From positions 1-50,560 of the forward strand of contig JAGVQG010000064.1 of NCBI GenBank assembly GCA_020051845.1: 50,560 nt of DNA, given 5' to 3'. This document shows positions 32,990-41,687 of the stretch, piece after piece. The notes below the pieces were generated by a model that worked only from the letters and a program-made list of their open reading frames with translations, ran no database searches and was not told the DNA's origin. The translations under genes were made by a program, and so were the position numbers. Positions within the stretch are counted from its first letter, which is position 1. The number at the start of each line of letters is the position of its first letter. Origin of the DNA: an archaeon (lineage in GTDB: Archaea; Nanobdellota; Nanobdellia; Woesearchaeales; ARS49).

Positions 32990-33445
32990 ATGGCAAAGAT
33001 GCACAGCCGCGCACGCGGCAAGAGTGGACCGAACAAGCCGCTCACAAAGACGACGCCCACCTGGGTGCCGTTGAAGAAGAAGGAGCTCGAGCTGTTGATA
33101 GTCAAGCTCGCGAAAGAAGGGCATACCTCTTCGAAGATCGGATTGCTCCTTCGTGACAGCTATGGCATCCCTGATGTGCGCAGCGTCATCGACAAGCGCA
33201 TCCTCGAGCTGTTGGCTGAGAAGAACCTCACGCCCAAGCTTCCAGAGGACATGACTTCGCTTATCAGGAAGAGCGTGCTTCTAAGAAAGCACCTCGAGCT
33301 GAACAAACAGGACGAAGCGGCAAAGCGCGGCCTTCTGCTCATCGACAGCAAGATCAAGCGCCTCGCTAAGTATTACAAGCGCATCAAGAAGCTGCCGGTG
33401 ACCTGGAAGTACGATCCTGCGAAGGTATCGCTGACGACAGAGTGA
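32990..33445 (+). CDS. rps15: 30S ribosomal protein S15, 151 aa
   Basis: Archaeal/eukaryotic S15 (uS15): the extra N-terminal segment MAKMHSRARGKSGPNKP, KIGLLLRDSYGIPDVRSV, and the four-helix core with LLLIDSKIKRLAKYYKRIKKLP. It binds 16S rRNA in the platform. Length 151 is right for archaeal S15. The last residues are followed by a run of T that serves as terminator. Has a ribosome binding site and long leader. Confidence 0.96.
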   Translation: MAKMHSRARGKSGPNKPLTKTTPTWVPLKKKELELLIVKLAKEGHTSSKIGLLLRDSYGIPDVRSVIDKRILELLAEKNLTPKLPEDMTSLIRKSVLLRKHLELNKQDEAAKRGLLLIDSKIKRLAKYYKRIKKLPVTWKYDPAKVSLTTE

Positions 33446-33454
33446 TACTGGATC

Positions 33455-33487
33455 TCTCTTTTTTATTTTGTTTTTTATCTTGTTTTA
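33455..33487 (+). terminator. Poly-T terminator of rps15
   Basis: Three runs of five to seven T separated by a few bases directly after the S15 stop, the usual archaeal termination signal. Confidence 0.6.
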
Positions 33488-33561
33488 TGGGATATTCTGC
33501 CGCATTCTGACATAATAGACGGATATCGAGAAATCTTATGGCAATGACTGATTGACTGATC

Positions 33562-33583
33562 AAGGACTCACAAAAGAGTCCTT
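33562..33583 (-). terminator. Hairpin at the end of the winged-helix gene
   Basis: AAGGACTC/GAGTCCTT, eight perfect pairs with an ACAAAA loop, overlaps the last codons and stop of the minus-strand winged-helix gene. It may protect the mRNA 3' end or help termination; no T run follows immediately. Confidence 0.4.
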
Positions 33584-33849
33584 ATGTTGTCGATGTAATT
33601 CGCGACGTCCGAGCCTTTCTTGGTCAAGGTCAGCAGCTTCAAGCGGCCTTGCTTGTCGAAGTTGACTAGGCCTTCGCGCTCCATTTCCTGCAATATCTTG
33701 ACGACGTGCGAGTATGTGCAGTCGATGTGCTTCGCCAGGCTTGATGCGTACACTTCAGATTTCGCGTTTTTGAGATCGACCAGCATCATGGCCGGCTTCT
33801 CGCGGAAGAACACTTTGAATATTTCCTTGTTAGACACTTTTGACACCAC
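33568..33849 (-). CDS. Winged-helix transcription regulator, 93 aa
   Basis: MarR/ArsR-like winged-helix protein: SEVYASSLAKHIDCTYSHVVKILQEMEREGLV is a helix-turn-helix with recognition helix, and GRLKLLTLTKKG is the wing. Start codon GTG at 33849 (or GTG 33846), with TTTAAATATATA about 40 bases upstream. Regulatory target unknown; it may act locally on the divergent XPD helicase promoter. Confidence 0.78.
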   Translation of the reverse strand: MVSKVSNKEIFKVFFREKPAMMLVDLKNAKSEVYASSLAKHIDCTYSHVVKILQEMEREGLVNFDKQGRLKLLTLTKKGSDVANYIDNIRTLL

Positions 33850-34009
33850 CCAATCAACTTATGTAATGTAAGATAACTATTGCAATATATATTTAAAGGT
33901 TTCGTTGAAGGCGATTTTCCCGACGAAAAAGTCCACAACCACCATTCTACTCCCCTATATCATCCGAAGCTTCCGAACTTATTTAAAGTTTTCGACAGCA
34001 ACAGGGATT

Positions 34010-35869
34010 ATGGCGGGTGATTCGCATTTTCCACATGACACGATAAGGCCGATCCAGCAGGAGTTCGTGAATGTGGTCGACCATTGCGTCAAGAACAAGA
34101 CGCACCTTATAGCCCACGCGCCCACAGGGCTCGGAAAAACCGCGGCAGCGCTTGCTCCAGCCATAAGCTACGCTCTCGACAAGGACATGGCGGTCGTTTT
34201 CGTCACTCCACGCCACACCCAGCACCTGATCGCCTTGCGGACTGCGCGTGAGATGAAGGACAAGCACAAGCTTTCCTTCAGCGCTCTCTCGATAATCGGC
34301 AAGCGGCAGATGTGCGCGCACCAGGGCACTGCGATAATGCCCAGTGATGACTTCTCCGCCTACTGCAAAGGCATGCGCGAGGGCGGCCACTGTCTTCAAT
34401 ACATCAATTCGCGCTCAGGCACTAACTTCTCGATGATGGTGAAAGCCGCGATCAAGGAAATAGAGCCATTGTCGCCTCTCGCTGCCGAGCGTTTCGTGCA
34501 GGTCGGCATCGAGAAGACCCTCTGCCCCTACGAACTCGCCTTGCATGCCTGCGAGCGCGCCAAACTAATCGTCACGGATTACCACTATCTGTTCAAGTCC
34601 GAGATACGCGACAAGTTCCTCGCCAGGATCAACCGGAAACCGGAACAACTCATCGTGATCGTCGATGAAGGACACAACCTTCCGGGCCGCGTGCGTGAAT
34701 CGCTGACGCACAGGCTCTCGATCACGGCTGTCCGGCGCGCGATCCAGGAAGCCAAGGACTTCCACCTTGATTCCATAATGCCCGTGTTGCAGGAGATGGA
34801 CGCGACCCTGACCAAACTCGGTCGTTCGATGGATGGCGACGAGCGGCTTGTGACCTATGATGAATGGGAAGCCGCCATCGCCAAGGCCATGCCTGTCGAG
34901 ATGCGCGAACCCGCGTTCTCAGAGGCTACACGGATCGTCAACGAGAGCAACAAGAAATTCAGCAGCATCGCGCGCGTCCACAAGTTCCTCGTCGCCTGGC
35001 GCCAGAGCACGCAGGACTCGTTCGCCCGCATACTTTCCATCGCCCAGCAGAACCAAGGATGGGTGCTTTCGCTGCGTTGCCTCGACCCTTCGATAGCCAC
35101 CTCTGAATTCATCAAGCGGACGCACTGCACCATAATGATGTCTGGCACGCTTGTGCCGACCACGATGTTCGCGCAGCAGCTCGGATTCCCGGACAACACC
35201 ATTGAGAAGGAGTTCGGCAGTCCTTTCCCTGATTCTAACAAGCTCTGCCTGATCCAGCCGACCATCACGACGAAGTATGCGAAGAGGGATGACAACCAGT
35301 ACCAGAAGATCGCGAAGGAGTGCGCGACGATTGCCAACACCATACCTGGCTGCAGCGCCATATTCTTCCCGAGCTACGCGATCCTCGATTTCGTGAACAG
35401 GCATTTCGAGCCGCTCTGCAAGAAGACGATCTTCCGCGAGGATCCTTCGATGATCAAGGAGGAGCGGGCTGCGCTTCTCGAGCGCTTCAAGGGTTATGGT
35501 GTCAGCGGAGCGGTGCTTCTGGGCGTCGCTTCAGGAAGCTTCGGCGAGGGCATCGACCTGCCGGGCATCCTGAAGGCGGTCGTTGTCGTCGGCATACCTC
35601 TTGACCGCCCGAATCTGGAGACGCAGGAACTCATCAAGTATTACGACAGGCTCTTCGGCAAGGGCTGGGACTACGGATACACACTTCCCGCCCTTATGCG
35701 CACGATGCAGAACGCCGGCAGGTGCATCCGCAGCGAGACCGACAGAGGCGTCCTGATTTTCCTCGACGAACGCTATCTCTGGCCCAACTACAAACGCTGC
35801 TTCCCTTCCGACTGGACGATGAAAGTGACGCTCGACCCTGTTCCGTTGATCGAGAGATTCTTCAGCTGA
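34010..35869 (+). CDS. xpd: XPD/Rad3-type DNA helicase with Fe-S cluster, 619 aa
   Basis: Superfamily 2 5'-3' helicase: Walker A APTGLGKT (about 37-44), Walker B VDEGHN (~218-223), four cluster Cys at about 102, 119, 128 and 172 (QMCAHQ, AYCKG, HCLQY, TLCPYE), and C-terminal motifs SGTLVPTTMF, GSFGEGIDLPG and QNAGRCIRS (motif VI). It opens damaged DNA for nucleotide excision repair and related processes. ATG 34010 is 27 bases after TTATTTAAAG, so the mRNA is likely leaderless; 33905 is rejected. Confidence 0.92.
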   Translation: MAGDSHFPHDTIRPIQQEFVNVVDHCVKNKTHLIAHAPTGLGKTAAALAPAISYALDKDMAVVFVTPRHTQHLIALRTAREMKDKHKLSFSALSIIGKRQMCAHQGTAIMPSDDFSAYCKGMREGGHCLQYINSRSGTNFSMMVKAAIKEIEPLSPLAAERFVQVGIEKTLCPYELALHACERAKLIVTDYHYLFKSEIRDKFLARINRKPEQLIVIVDEGHNLPGRVRESLTHRLSITAVRRAIQEAKDFHLDSIMPVLQEMDATLTKLGRSMDGDERLVTYDEWEAAIAKAMPVEMREPAFSEATRIVNESNKKFSSIARVHKFLVAWRQSTQDSFARILSIAQQNQGWVLSLRCLDPSIATSEFIKRTHCTIMMSGTLVPTTMFAQQLGFPDNTIEKEFGSPFPDSNKLCLIQPTITTKYAKRDDNQYQKIAKECATIANTIPGCSAIFFPSYAILDFVNRHFEPLCKKTIFREDPSMIKEERAALLERFKGYGVSGAVLLGVASGSFGEGIDLPGILKAVVVVGIPLDRPNLETQELIKYYDRLFGKGWDYGYTLPALMRTMQNAGRCIRSETDRGVLIFLDERYLWPNYKRCFPSDWTMKVTLDPVPLIERFFS

Positions 35870-36205
35870 TCAAGCGAGCTTGGAGCCGTTCGGCGTTTTT
35901 CTTTCAGGCACAGCCAGAATGACCTCGCCGTTCTCCTGCACGAATCCTGTCGTCAGCACTTCAGAGACAAAGTTGCCGATCTGTTTTGGTGGGAAGTTCG
36001 TGACGCACAGCACTTGTTTTCCCAGAAGTTCTTGTTTTGAATACAACTTTATTATCTGAGCGCTGCTTTTCTTGATTCCAAGTTCACCCAAGTCTATGAG
36101 CAGCTTGTACGCAGGCTTCTTGGCCTCGGGGTAGTCTTCCACCTTGACGATCGTGCCAACTCGCATCTCGACTTTCTCGAAATCTTTCCAGGTTATCTGT
36201 GCCAT
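35870..36205 (-). CDS. csaA: CsaA-like tRNA-binding domain protein, 111 aa
   Basis: An OB-fold EMAP-II/CsaA domain: [35 protein letters not shown] at the start, then [21 protein letters not shown]. These small dimeric proteins bind tRNA or unfolded protein; the physiological role is uncertain. ATG 36205 is chosen because the longer frame is a hydrophobic shadow. It ends one base after the XPD stop, tail to tail, and diverges from trm1. Confidence 0.85.
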   Translation of the reverse strand: MAQITWKDFEKVEMRVGTIVKVEDYPEAKKPAYKLLIDLGELGIKKSSAQIIKLYSKQELLGKQVLCVTNFPPKQIGNFVSEVLTTGFVQENGEVILAVPERKTPNGSKLA

Positions 36206-36267
36206 AATATGGCAAATATGACCAATCAATAATAATCTTGCCGCAAAGAATATAATTGGCACGATAA

Positions 36268-37401
36268 ATGAACGCATTAGAAGCGCTGCAAAACAAAACC
36301 ATGAAATTCTCCATCATCAAGGAAGGCAAGGCCACGATAAGCGTGCCGTTGGTGGATGCCGTCAGCAAGAAGCTTCCCGTGTTCTACAATCCTGCGATGA
36401 CGATGAACAGGGACATCTCAATCCTTCTGTTGCGTGCTTTGGGAAGGAAGGACATGCGCGTCGCTGACATTCTGGCAGGCAGCGGCGTGCGCGCCATAAG
36501 GATGCTCAAGGAATTGCCTGCGTCTATTGTCGAACATATCCACGTCAACGATTCCAACCCGAAATTCAAGAGCGTCATGACGAAGAACCTCAGGCTAAGC
36601 GACTGTCCGTCGAAGAAGCTCATCGTCACGACAGAGGATGCGAATGTCTTGATGCATGGCGCCGGCGGCTTCGACTACATCGACATCGACCCTTTCGGCT
36701 CTCCTGCTCCTTTCATCGACGCTGCCGTGAGACATCTCAATCGTGATGGCATTCTCGCCCTTACCGCGACAGACACGGCCGCCTTGGCAGGCACTGCCCG
36801 CGATGCTTGCCGCAGGAAATACTGGGCAGAGCCCATGCGAAACCATCTCATGCACGAGATTGGGATGCGCATACTTGCGAGGAAAGCACAGCTTGTCGCT
36901 GCGCAGTACGACAAGGCATTGATTCCGATCTATTGTCACGCGACCCTGCACTACAGCCGTCTTTACATGGTTGCCTTGAAATCAAAAGAGGCCGTGAGCG
37001 GCGTCCTTGACCTGCACCGGAATGTCGTATATAATACTCGGACGGCCGAGTTCGGTATACGCGACAATGAAACGCAGGAGGAACATGATATCCTGGCCGG
37101 CCCTCTATGGACCGGTCCGCTTTGGGACGCTGACCTTGCCAAGAAGATCGCGAAACTGCCTCAAAGAGACGAGACCGCAAGACTGACTTCAATGATCGCG
37201 GAAGAGGCCAAAATCCCGATCATCGGCTTCTATGACCTTCACGGCTTGGCAAGCGGGCTGAAGGTCGACTGCCCTTCGTTCGAGAGCATCATCAAGGCGC
37301 TGAGAAAGCAAGGCCATCAGGCAGCGCGTTCCCATTTCCTGCAGACTGGATTGAAGACTGACGCTGATATCACTACTCTTAGAAAGATCATCGATGACTA
37401 G
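36268..37401 (+). CDS. trm1: tRNA (guanine26-N2)-dimethyltransferase, 377 aa
   Basis: SAM-dependent enzyme that mono- or dimethylates G26 at the D/anticodon stem junction of many tRNAs. Visible: [16 protein letters not shown] motif [15 protein letters not shown] (about 66-80), catalytic [25 protein letters not shown] and the C-terminal RNA-binding region. Length is normal for archaeal Trm1. A GAATATAATT element lies 20 bases before the first ATG; MKFSII at 36301 is an alternative start. Confidence 0.93.
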   Translation: MNALEALQNKTMKFSIIKEGKATISVPLVDAVSKKLPVFYNPAMTMNRDISILLLRALGRKDMRVADILAGSGVRAIRMLKELPASIVEHIHVNDSNPKFKSVMTKNLRLSDCPSKKLIVTTEDANVLMHGAGGFDYIDIDPFGSPAPFIDAAVRHLNRDGILALTATDTAALAGTARDACRRKYWAEPMRNHLMHEIGMRILARKAQLVAAQYDKALIPIYCHATLHYSRLYMVALKSKEAVSGVLDLHRNVVYNTRTAEFGIRDNETQEEHDILAGPLWTGPLWDADLAKKIAKLPQRDETARLTSMIAEEAKIPIIGFYDLHGLASGLKVDCPSFESIIKALRKQGHQAARSHFLQTGLKTDADITTLRKIIDD

Positions 37402-37673
37402 AACGTCCTGTCAAGACCGACTACTTCCACAGAATTCACGCCTGCCAACTTGGATATCGCCTTCTCGAGGTTCTCAGTGCCGCCGAGGTTCTCGTCTGCT
37501 ATGAAAATGAGTCGGAGCGCCTTGATGCCAAAGGCGACCGGTTGTATCTCGTGCTTGTCTGATCCGTGACCGCAGTAGTCCGTGATCTCGAGGTCCACAC
37601 ATTCTTTCAGCTTCATCAAGTCGACTGTCGGGCTTTCAGGCATTATCTGCAATGTGATGATCACTTTGCCCAT
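37398..37673 (-). CDS. ef1b: Elongation factor 1-beta (aEF-1beta), 91 aa
   Basis: Guanine nucleotide exchange factor for aEF-1alpha. MGKVIITLQIMPESP start, acidic loop, EIQPVAFGIKALRLIFIADENLGGTE and the final [11 protein letters not shown] are family hallmarks. Encoded directly after its Zn-ribbon partner (stop and start adjoining) and overlapping the end of trm1 by four bases on the other strand. Confidence 0.95.
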   Translation of the reverse strand: MGKVIITLQIMPESPTVDLMKLKECVDLEITDYCGHGSDKHEIQPVAFGIKALRLIFIADENLGGTENLEKAISKLAGVNSVEVVGLDRTF

Positions 37674-37853
37674 CTAGTTAGGCCCCGTGAAGTTGCAGCT
37701 TGGACAGGTGTACTTGGTCGCCATTTTCCTTGCCCGTAGTGTGCGGATTATCTCCATTTGCCCGCACTGAGGACATAGGAAGTTGACTGTTCCCTGAGGC
37801 AGTTGCGGCAGCGGCTCGTTCGAGCCCTTCGCGCGTGTGTATGTCAGTTTCAT
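37674..37853 (-). CDS. Small Zn-ribbon protein of the COG2888/HVO_2753 group, one finger missing, 59 aa
   Basis: Two CPxC pairs (FLCPQCGQ and YTCPSCNFTGPN) form one zinc ribbon ending in the characteristic FTGPN. In the archaeal family next to aEF-1beta the protein usually has four such CPxCG motifs and two fingers. Here the N-terminal half (MKLTYTRAKGSNEPLPQLPQ) has no Cys. ATG 37853 lies about 27 bases after a TTTTTAAACC element, so MKLTY is preferred to 37868. The family is linked to translation and RNA binding. Co-transcribed with aEF-1beta. Confidence 0.75.
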   Translation of the reverse strand: MKLTYTRAKGSNEPLPQLPQGTVNFLCPQCGQMEIIRTLRARKMATKYTCPSCNFTGPN

Positions 37854-37993
37854 ATATTCGGAAGGCAAAGGGGCGGTTTAAAAACTTTGTGGAAAGGGGA
37901 TGTTGAAACATCGATCATTCACCCGAACCTTTCACCTTTCCCACTCACATGGAATGACAAAAGTATTTAAATATTGTATTAGAACGGCTAGCC

Positions 37994-40261
37994 ATGGCAG
38001 TTGAGATTCGGCCGCCCGAGCCACCTCGGGGGTCGAAAAGGGGTGGGCTATTCAGCATATTCTCTTCCTCTAATGAGAAGGCTGTCCTGGCAGACATAAA
38101 GAAGACGACCGTGCTTCTTGACAGGAAGGAACGCACCCTTTCCGAACATGAGAAGGTCCTTAACGCACTTGATGCCAAGATAACCCGTCGCGAGCACGAA
38201 CTTAAGCAATACGCCAAGAAACTCGAGGCTCAAGAGCAGGATGCCAGTCAGCAACAAAGGTCGTTGATGGACAGGGAGGCGCGCGTCAAGGAATCCGAGG
38301 CCGAGAAGGCCAGGATCATCAATGAACGTGATGAGCTTGAGCGCGAGATCCAGAAGGTTTCGCTTGCCGTCCTCAAGCAGCGCGAACAGCTTGAACAGGA
38401 TGCCGAGAAAGCCAAGCAGAAGGCCCAAGAAGAACGCAAGAAGCGCCAAGATGAGCTGAAGGAGCTGGATGATGATGTCGCTGACAAGAAGAAGGCGTTG
38501 GCGGGCGTACAGCGTGATATTGAGAGACAGATCCTTAGATTGCGTGAAGAGAAAGCCGAGCTATCCAAACAGCTTGATGAGGCTGCAAAGCAGCGCACTG
38601 CCGAATATGATAAGGGTAAGCAGGCAGCGATCAAGCGCTTCGGTCCTCTGATCGAGGCGAAACGCAAGGAGTTGGCCCAGACCCAATCGGACATCGACAG
38701 CCGCCTGAAAGAGTTCAGGCAGGAGAAAGCTGAATTGTCAAAGCAGCTCGACGATGCCGCGGCTCAGCGCAATTCTGATTTTGAGGAGAAGAAGCGCGAG
38801 ATCTCGATGAAGTATGATTCTGTCATCACCGACAAGAGGAAGGAGCTCGCCGCCGTACAGAAGGGCATAGACGCAGAGCTCGCTCGCTTGAAGGAAGAGA
38901 AAGCCGCTGCTGTCGCCGCGAAGAAGAAGGAGCTGGCTTCTGTCGAGGAGGAGATAGCCGCCGAGTTGAAGACCCTCAAGGAGGCGAAGGCGCGCATGCT
39001 CGATGATATGGAGGATGCGTCCAAGGCCCGCACGGCAGACTGGGAGAAGACCAAGCAGGAGCAGGTCAAGAAGTACGAGTCTATCATCGCCGAGAAGCGC
39101 AGGGAGCTGCAGGATACGCAGGCCCAGGCCGACAAGCAGCTTGATCGTATCAAGGAATCACAATCGTCCATCTCCAAGCAGATGAAGTTGCAGGAGACAG
39201 TGCACAAGGAATTGGCGGATGCCCAGCAGGCACTTGAGGAGAATGAACTTACCTTGGAAAAGCGCGAAGAGGCGCTTGCCGTTGGTTTGAAGGAGCTGGA
39301 TGCGAAGAAGAAGGATCTTGATCGCCGCGAGAAGGCCATGGCTCAGCAGGAAGTCTCCGTGATTAAGCACGTCGACGAGATGAAGGGCTTGCGTGACCAA
39401 CTTGGCCAGGAGCGCCAGGAACTGAAGCAGATCACTGATGGCAAAAAGGCCGAGCTGTCTGATCTGCAGAAGGAATGGCAGGCAGGCTTCACGGCATTGC
39501 AATCAATGGTCAAGGATATCCGAGGCGAGCGCAACAAGGCGGAATCGATCATCACCAAGGACATGGTGGCCATAACCGACAAGGAGAAGAGGATCACTCA
39601 GTCTCTCAAAGAGGTCGACAAGGACTCGACGAAGCTCCAGAAGCAGGAGGACGCCATAACACGTCGCATCCACGAGCTGGAGAAATCCGAGGCCGAGTTC
39701 GACCGGACCAAGAAGATATTCGACAGGAAGATAGACGATTTCGAGCAGCGCGAGAAGGACTTGCGCGAGCGCGAAGACCTGGTCACCCGCGGCATGAGGG
39801 ATATGGAGGAGGCGAAAGCGAAACTGGATCATTCCTATGACCGCATCAAGCGCGCGAAGGAGTTGCGCCAGAACATCAACTTGCTCGAGAGCAAGGAGCT
39901 CGAGCTTCAGGACTCAATCGATAAGCTCTCCAAGAAGCTGATCGTGATGGGACACAAGATGCCGCTTGAGGTCAAGGCGCATCAAAAAGCCGCGGAGAAG
40001 GCCGCTGTCTCGATTCCGAAACCTGCCGGCCCGATGAGTCCGATGCCGCAGAAGGAGAAGCATGAGGTCATCCATGACCCACGCATAATGCTCAACCAGG
40101 CCCGCGTGGCGTTCGAGGCAGGTCAGTACAAGGAAGCCACTCAACTGCTGTCGAAAGCGGACAAGCTCGCGAGCCGCATGAAGAAGGGAGACGAGAAGCG
40201 CGACATATCCTATGACATCTGGGACTTGAGGACAAGCCTGCGGCTTGTCACACTCTCCTGA
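37994..40261 (+). CDS. Large coiled-coil protein, 755 aa
   Basis: After a 30-residue Pro/Ser/Gly head, nearly all of residues 30-660 is heptad-rich, highly charged coiled coil with little hydrophobic core otherwise. Several tandem ~58-residue units (for example LREEKAELSKQLDEAAKQR and FRQEKAELSKQLDDAAAQR at about 180-360) show internal duplication. The C-terminal ~75 residues (PRIMLNQARVAFEAGQYKEATQLLSKADKL) look like a TPR/helical-repeat domain. No nucleotide-binding motif is seen, so it is not an SMC or Rad50 protein. It may be a scaffold or cytoskeletal filament. TTTAAATA is 25 bases upstream (leaderless). Its end overlaps rtcA by 14 bases. Confidence 0.75.
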   Translation: MAVEIRPPEPPRGSKRGGLFSIFSSSNEKAVLADIKKTTVLLDRKERTLSEHEKVLNALDAKITRREHELKQYAKKLEAQEQDASQQQRSLMDREARVKESEAEKARIINERDELEREIQKVSLAVLKQREQLEQDAEKAKQKAQEERKKRQDELKELDDDVADKKKALAGVQRDIERQILRLREEKAELSKQLDEAAKQRTAEYDKGKQAAIKRFGPLIEAKRKELAQTQSDIDSRLKEFRQEKAELSKQLDDAAAQRNSDFEEKKREISMKYDSVITDKRKELAAVQKGIDAELARLKEEKAAAVAAKKKELASVEEEIAAELKTLKEAKARMLDDMEDASKARTADWEKTKQEQVKKYESIIAEKRRELQDTQAQADKQLDRIKESQSSISKQMKLQETVHKELADAQQALEENELTLEKREEALAVGLKELDAKKKDLDRREKAMAQQEVSVIKHVDEMKGLRDQLGQERQELKQITDGKKAELSDLQKEWQAGFTALQSMVKDIRGERNKAESIITKDMVAITDKEKRITQSLKEVDKDSTKLQKQEDAITRRIHELEKSEAEFDRTKKIFDRKIDDFEQREKDLREREDLVTRGMRDMEEAKAKLDHSYDRIKRAKELRQNINLLESKELELQDSIDKLSKKLIVMGHKMPLEVKAHQKAAEKAAVSIPKPAGPMSPMPQKEKHEVIHDPRIMLNQARVAFEAGQYKEATQLLSKADKLASRMKKGDEKRDISYDIWDLRTSLRLVTLS

Positions 40262-41330
40262 CGATTCCGTTCTCCATTAGGAATTTCTTGCCCAGCATCT
40301 GTTCCACCACCTGGATGTTGGTCTTGACATGATCCGTCATCGTCGATGATATGGATCCGCTGCCTGCCAGCGCCAACCAAGGTATGAGCTGGTCCGCCAG
40401 ATACGGATCGATGGCGCGATCGCTATTCATGTGCTGCATCAATTGGGTCGCCGCGTCTTCACCGACTCCTTCAGGAGTCGTCATCTTGCCGAGCAGAGAG
40501 CTTGAGCCGATGCGGATCGAATCATCGTTTATCTCTCCTGAGTCCGAGAATATCGCCCACAGCGTGATGCCTGCTCCAGCGTTCTGCGCAGGCGAGTATT
40601 GTGCGGCGATGTCCACCTGTGTCTGCGATCGTGAAAGCGCCAGTCGCGCGGATTCAGCGATGGATTCGGCGACTTTCTTCGGCGCGAGTGATGTGCTCGC
40701 GTGCGCGACGCCTTTGATGCATACAAGACGGCCGCGACGCATGAGATCGATGTTCGGGACTTTGGCTGCCACTATCGGGGCGAATCTGGCCCAGTCCGGT
40801 TCTGTTGAACGCGGCAACGCAGGTGTTATCCTGACGTCTATCTCTCCTCCACCCGCAGGATAGTAACCCCTGCGCATGACATTGACCGTGATCTGAGGGC
40901 AGAATTGCCGGATGGCGGGCAGGAAGACCTCCTTAAGATAGTCCATCGGAGGTGACCAGGACACGTCAGTGCCGCCTGTCAACTTCAGCACGACCGGTTT
41001 GGCCGCGAACGCTGCAGGCAGCAATGCCGCTTGCAACACCAGCGTCAGGCTTCCTGCTGTGCCGATGTCTATCTCGAACTTGCCGCCGGATATCTGCCCT
41101 GGCGAGAACCGTAAGGTGGTCGATCCTGGATTAGCTCCCTCCACCTCTGCGTTGCATAGCCTGGCCACGCATCTCACTGCCGCGAGGTGTTGCGCGGCAA
41201 GGCCTGGATTCGGCCTCTTGGCGCGGATGTTGGTTATCTCGACGCTCTTGCCGATCAACGCGCTCAGGCCAACTGCGGTGCGCAGCATCTGGCCTCCGCC
41301 TTCGCCGACAGAACCGTCGATTGTTATCAT
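40248..41330 (-). CDS. rtcA: RNA 3'-terminal phosphate cyclase, 360 aa
   Basis: Converts 3'-phosphate RNA ends to 2',3'-cyclic phosphates through an AMP intermediate. ITIDGSVGEGGGQMLRTAVGLSA at the start, RAKRPNPGLAAQHLAAV, RRGYYPAGGGE and the C-terminal nucleotidyl-acceptor motif DHVKTN with catalytic His334 are all present, so it should be active. TTCTTATATTG lies 28 bases before the ATG. It may process tRNA or mRNA ends; no RtcB is in view. Confidence 0.93.
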   Translation of the reverse strand: MITIDGSVGEGGGQMLRTAVGLSALIGKSVEITNIRAKRPNPGLAAQHLAAVRCVARLCNAEVEGANPGSTTLRFSPGQISGGKFEIDIGTAGSLTLVLQAALLPAAFAAKPVVLKLTGGTDVSWSPPMDYLKEVFLPAIRQFCPQITVNVMRRGYYPAGGGEIDVRITPALPRSTEPDWARFAPIVAAKVPNIDLMRRGRLVCIKGVAHASTSLAPKKVAESIAESARLALSRSQTQVDIAAQYSPAQNAGAGITLWAIFSDSGEINDDSIRIGSSSLLGKMTTPEGVGEDAATQLMQHMNSDRAIDPYLADQLIPWLALAGSGSISSTMTDHVKTNIQVVEQMLGKKFLMENGIVRRV

Positions 41331-41390
41331 GCTGCCTTTGATCGAGCGGTCTCAATATAAGAATTCCGTAATTTGATGTTATAATCAAGA

Positions 41391-41417
41391 AATCAATAGA
41401 AAAGAAAAAAGAAAAAA
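41391..41417 (-). terminator. Poly-T terminator of the 85-residue lipoprotein gene
   Basis: On the minus strand two runs of six T directly follow the stop of the small lipoprotein gene, separating it from rtcA, which has its own promoter. Confidence 0.55.
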
Positions 41418-41419
41418 TC

Positions 41420-41677
41420 CTAGATGTCGAGCGAATCGATGACGCCGAGGTCGCTGTCGACAGAGTCTAATCCTGTCGTGTCCACTGACTGCGATCCTGC
41501 GCTGTCGATGTTCGTGGTCAATGCAGTCACGTCCGCTTCGGTGACTTCGGCGCTTGCCGTAGTTCCGTCAGCGGATGCCGTTGCCTGGACGCCCGTATCC
41601 TTGACAGTCGCCGCCTTCTGTCCGCATGCCGCCAATAGCAGCAATGCACAAACCAATACTACGAGTGCTGTTCTCAT
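41420..41677 (-). CDS. Small acidic lipoprotein, 85 aa
   Basis: Signal peptide with lipobox LLLAAC (Cys18), followed by ~65 residues of Thr/Asp/Ser/Ala low-complexity, no other Cys. Eleven bases after the helical secreted protein gene on the same strand. No known fold; it may be a surface spacer or anchor. Function unknown. Confidence 0.6.
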   Translation of the reverse strand: MRTALVVLVCALLLLAACGQKAATVKDTGVQATASADGTTASAEVTEADVTALTTNIDSAGSQSVDTTGLDSVDSDLGVIDSLDI

Positions 41678-41687
41678 TTTTCAGCTC

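Noticed and set aside
40248-40261. Overlap of coiled-coil and rtcA ends as a sign of frameshift
   Set aside because: Both reading frames stay intact with normal stops; short tail-to-tail overlaps are common here.
40300-40420. Loss of the RtcA catalytic His
   Set aside because: A Tyr occurs in an ADQLIP region, but the acceptor His is in DHVKTN and is present, so activity is expected.
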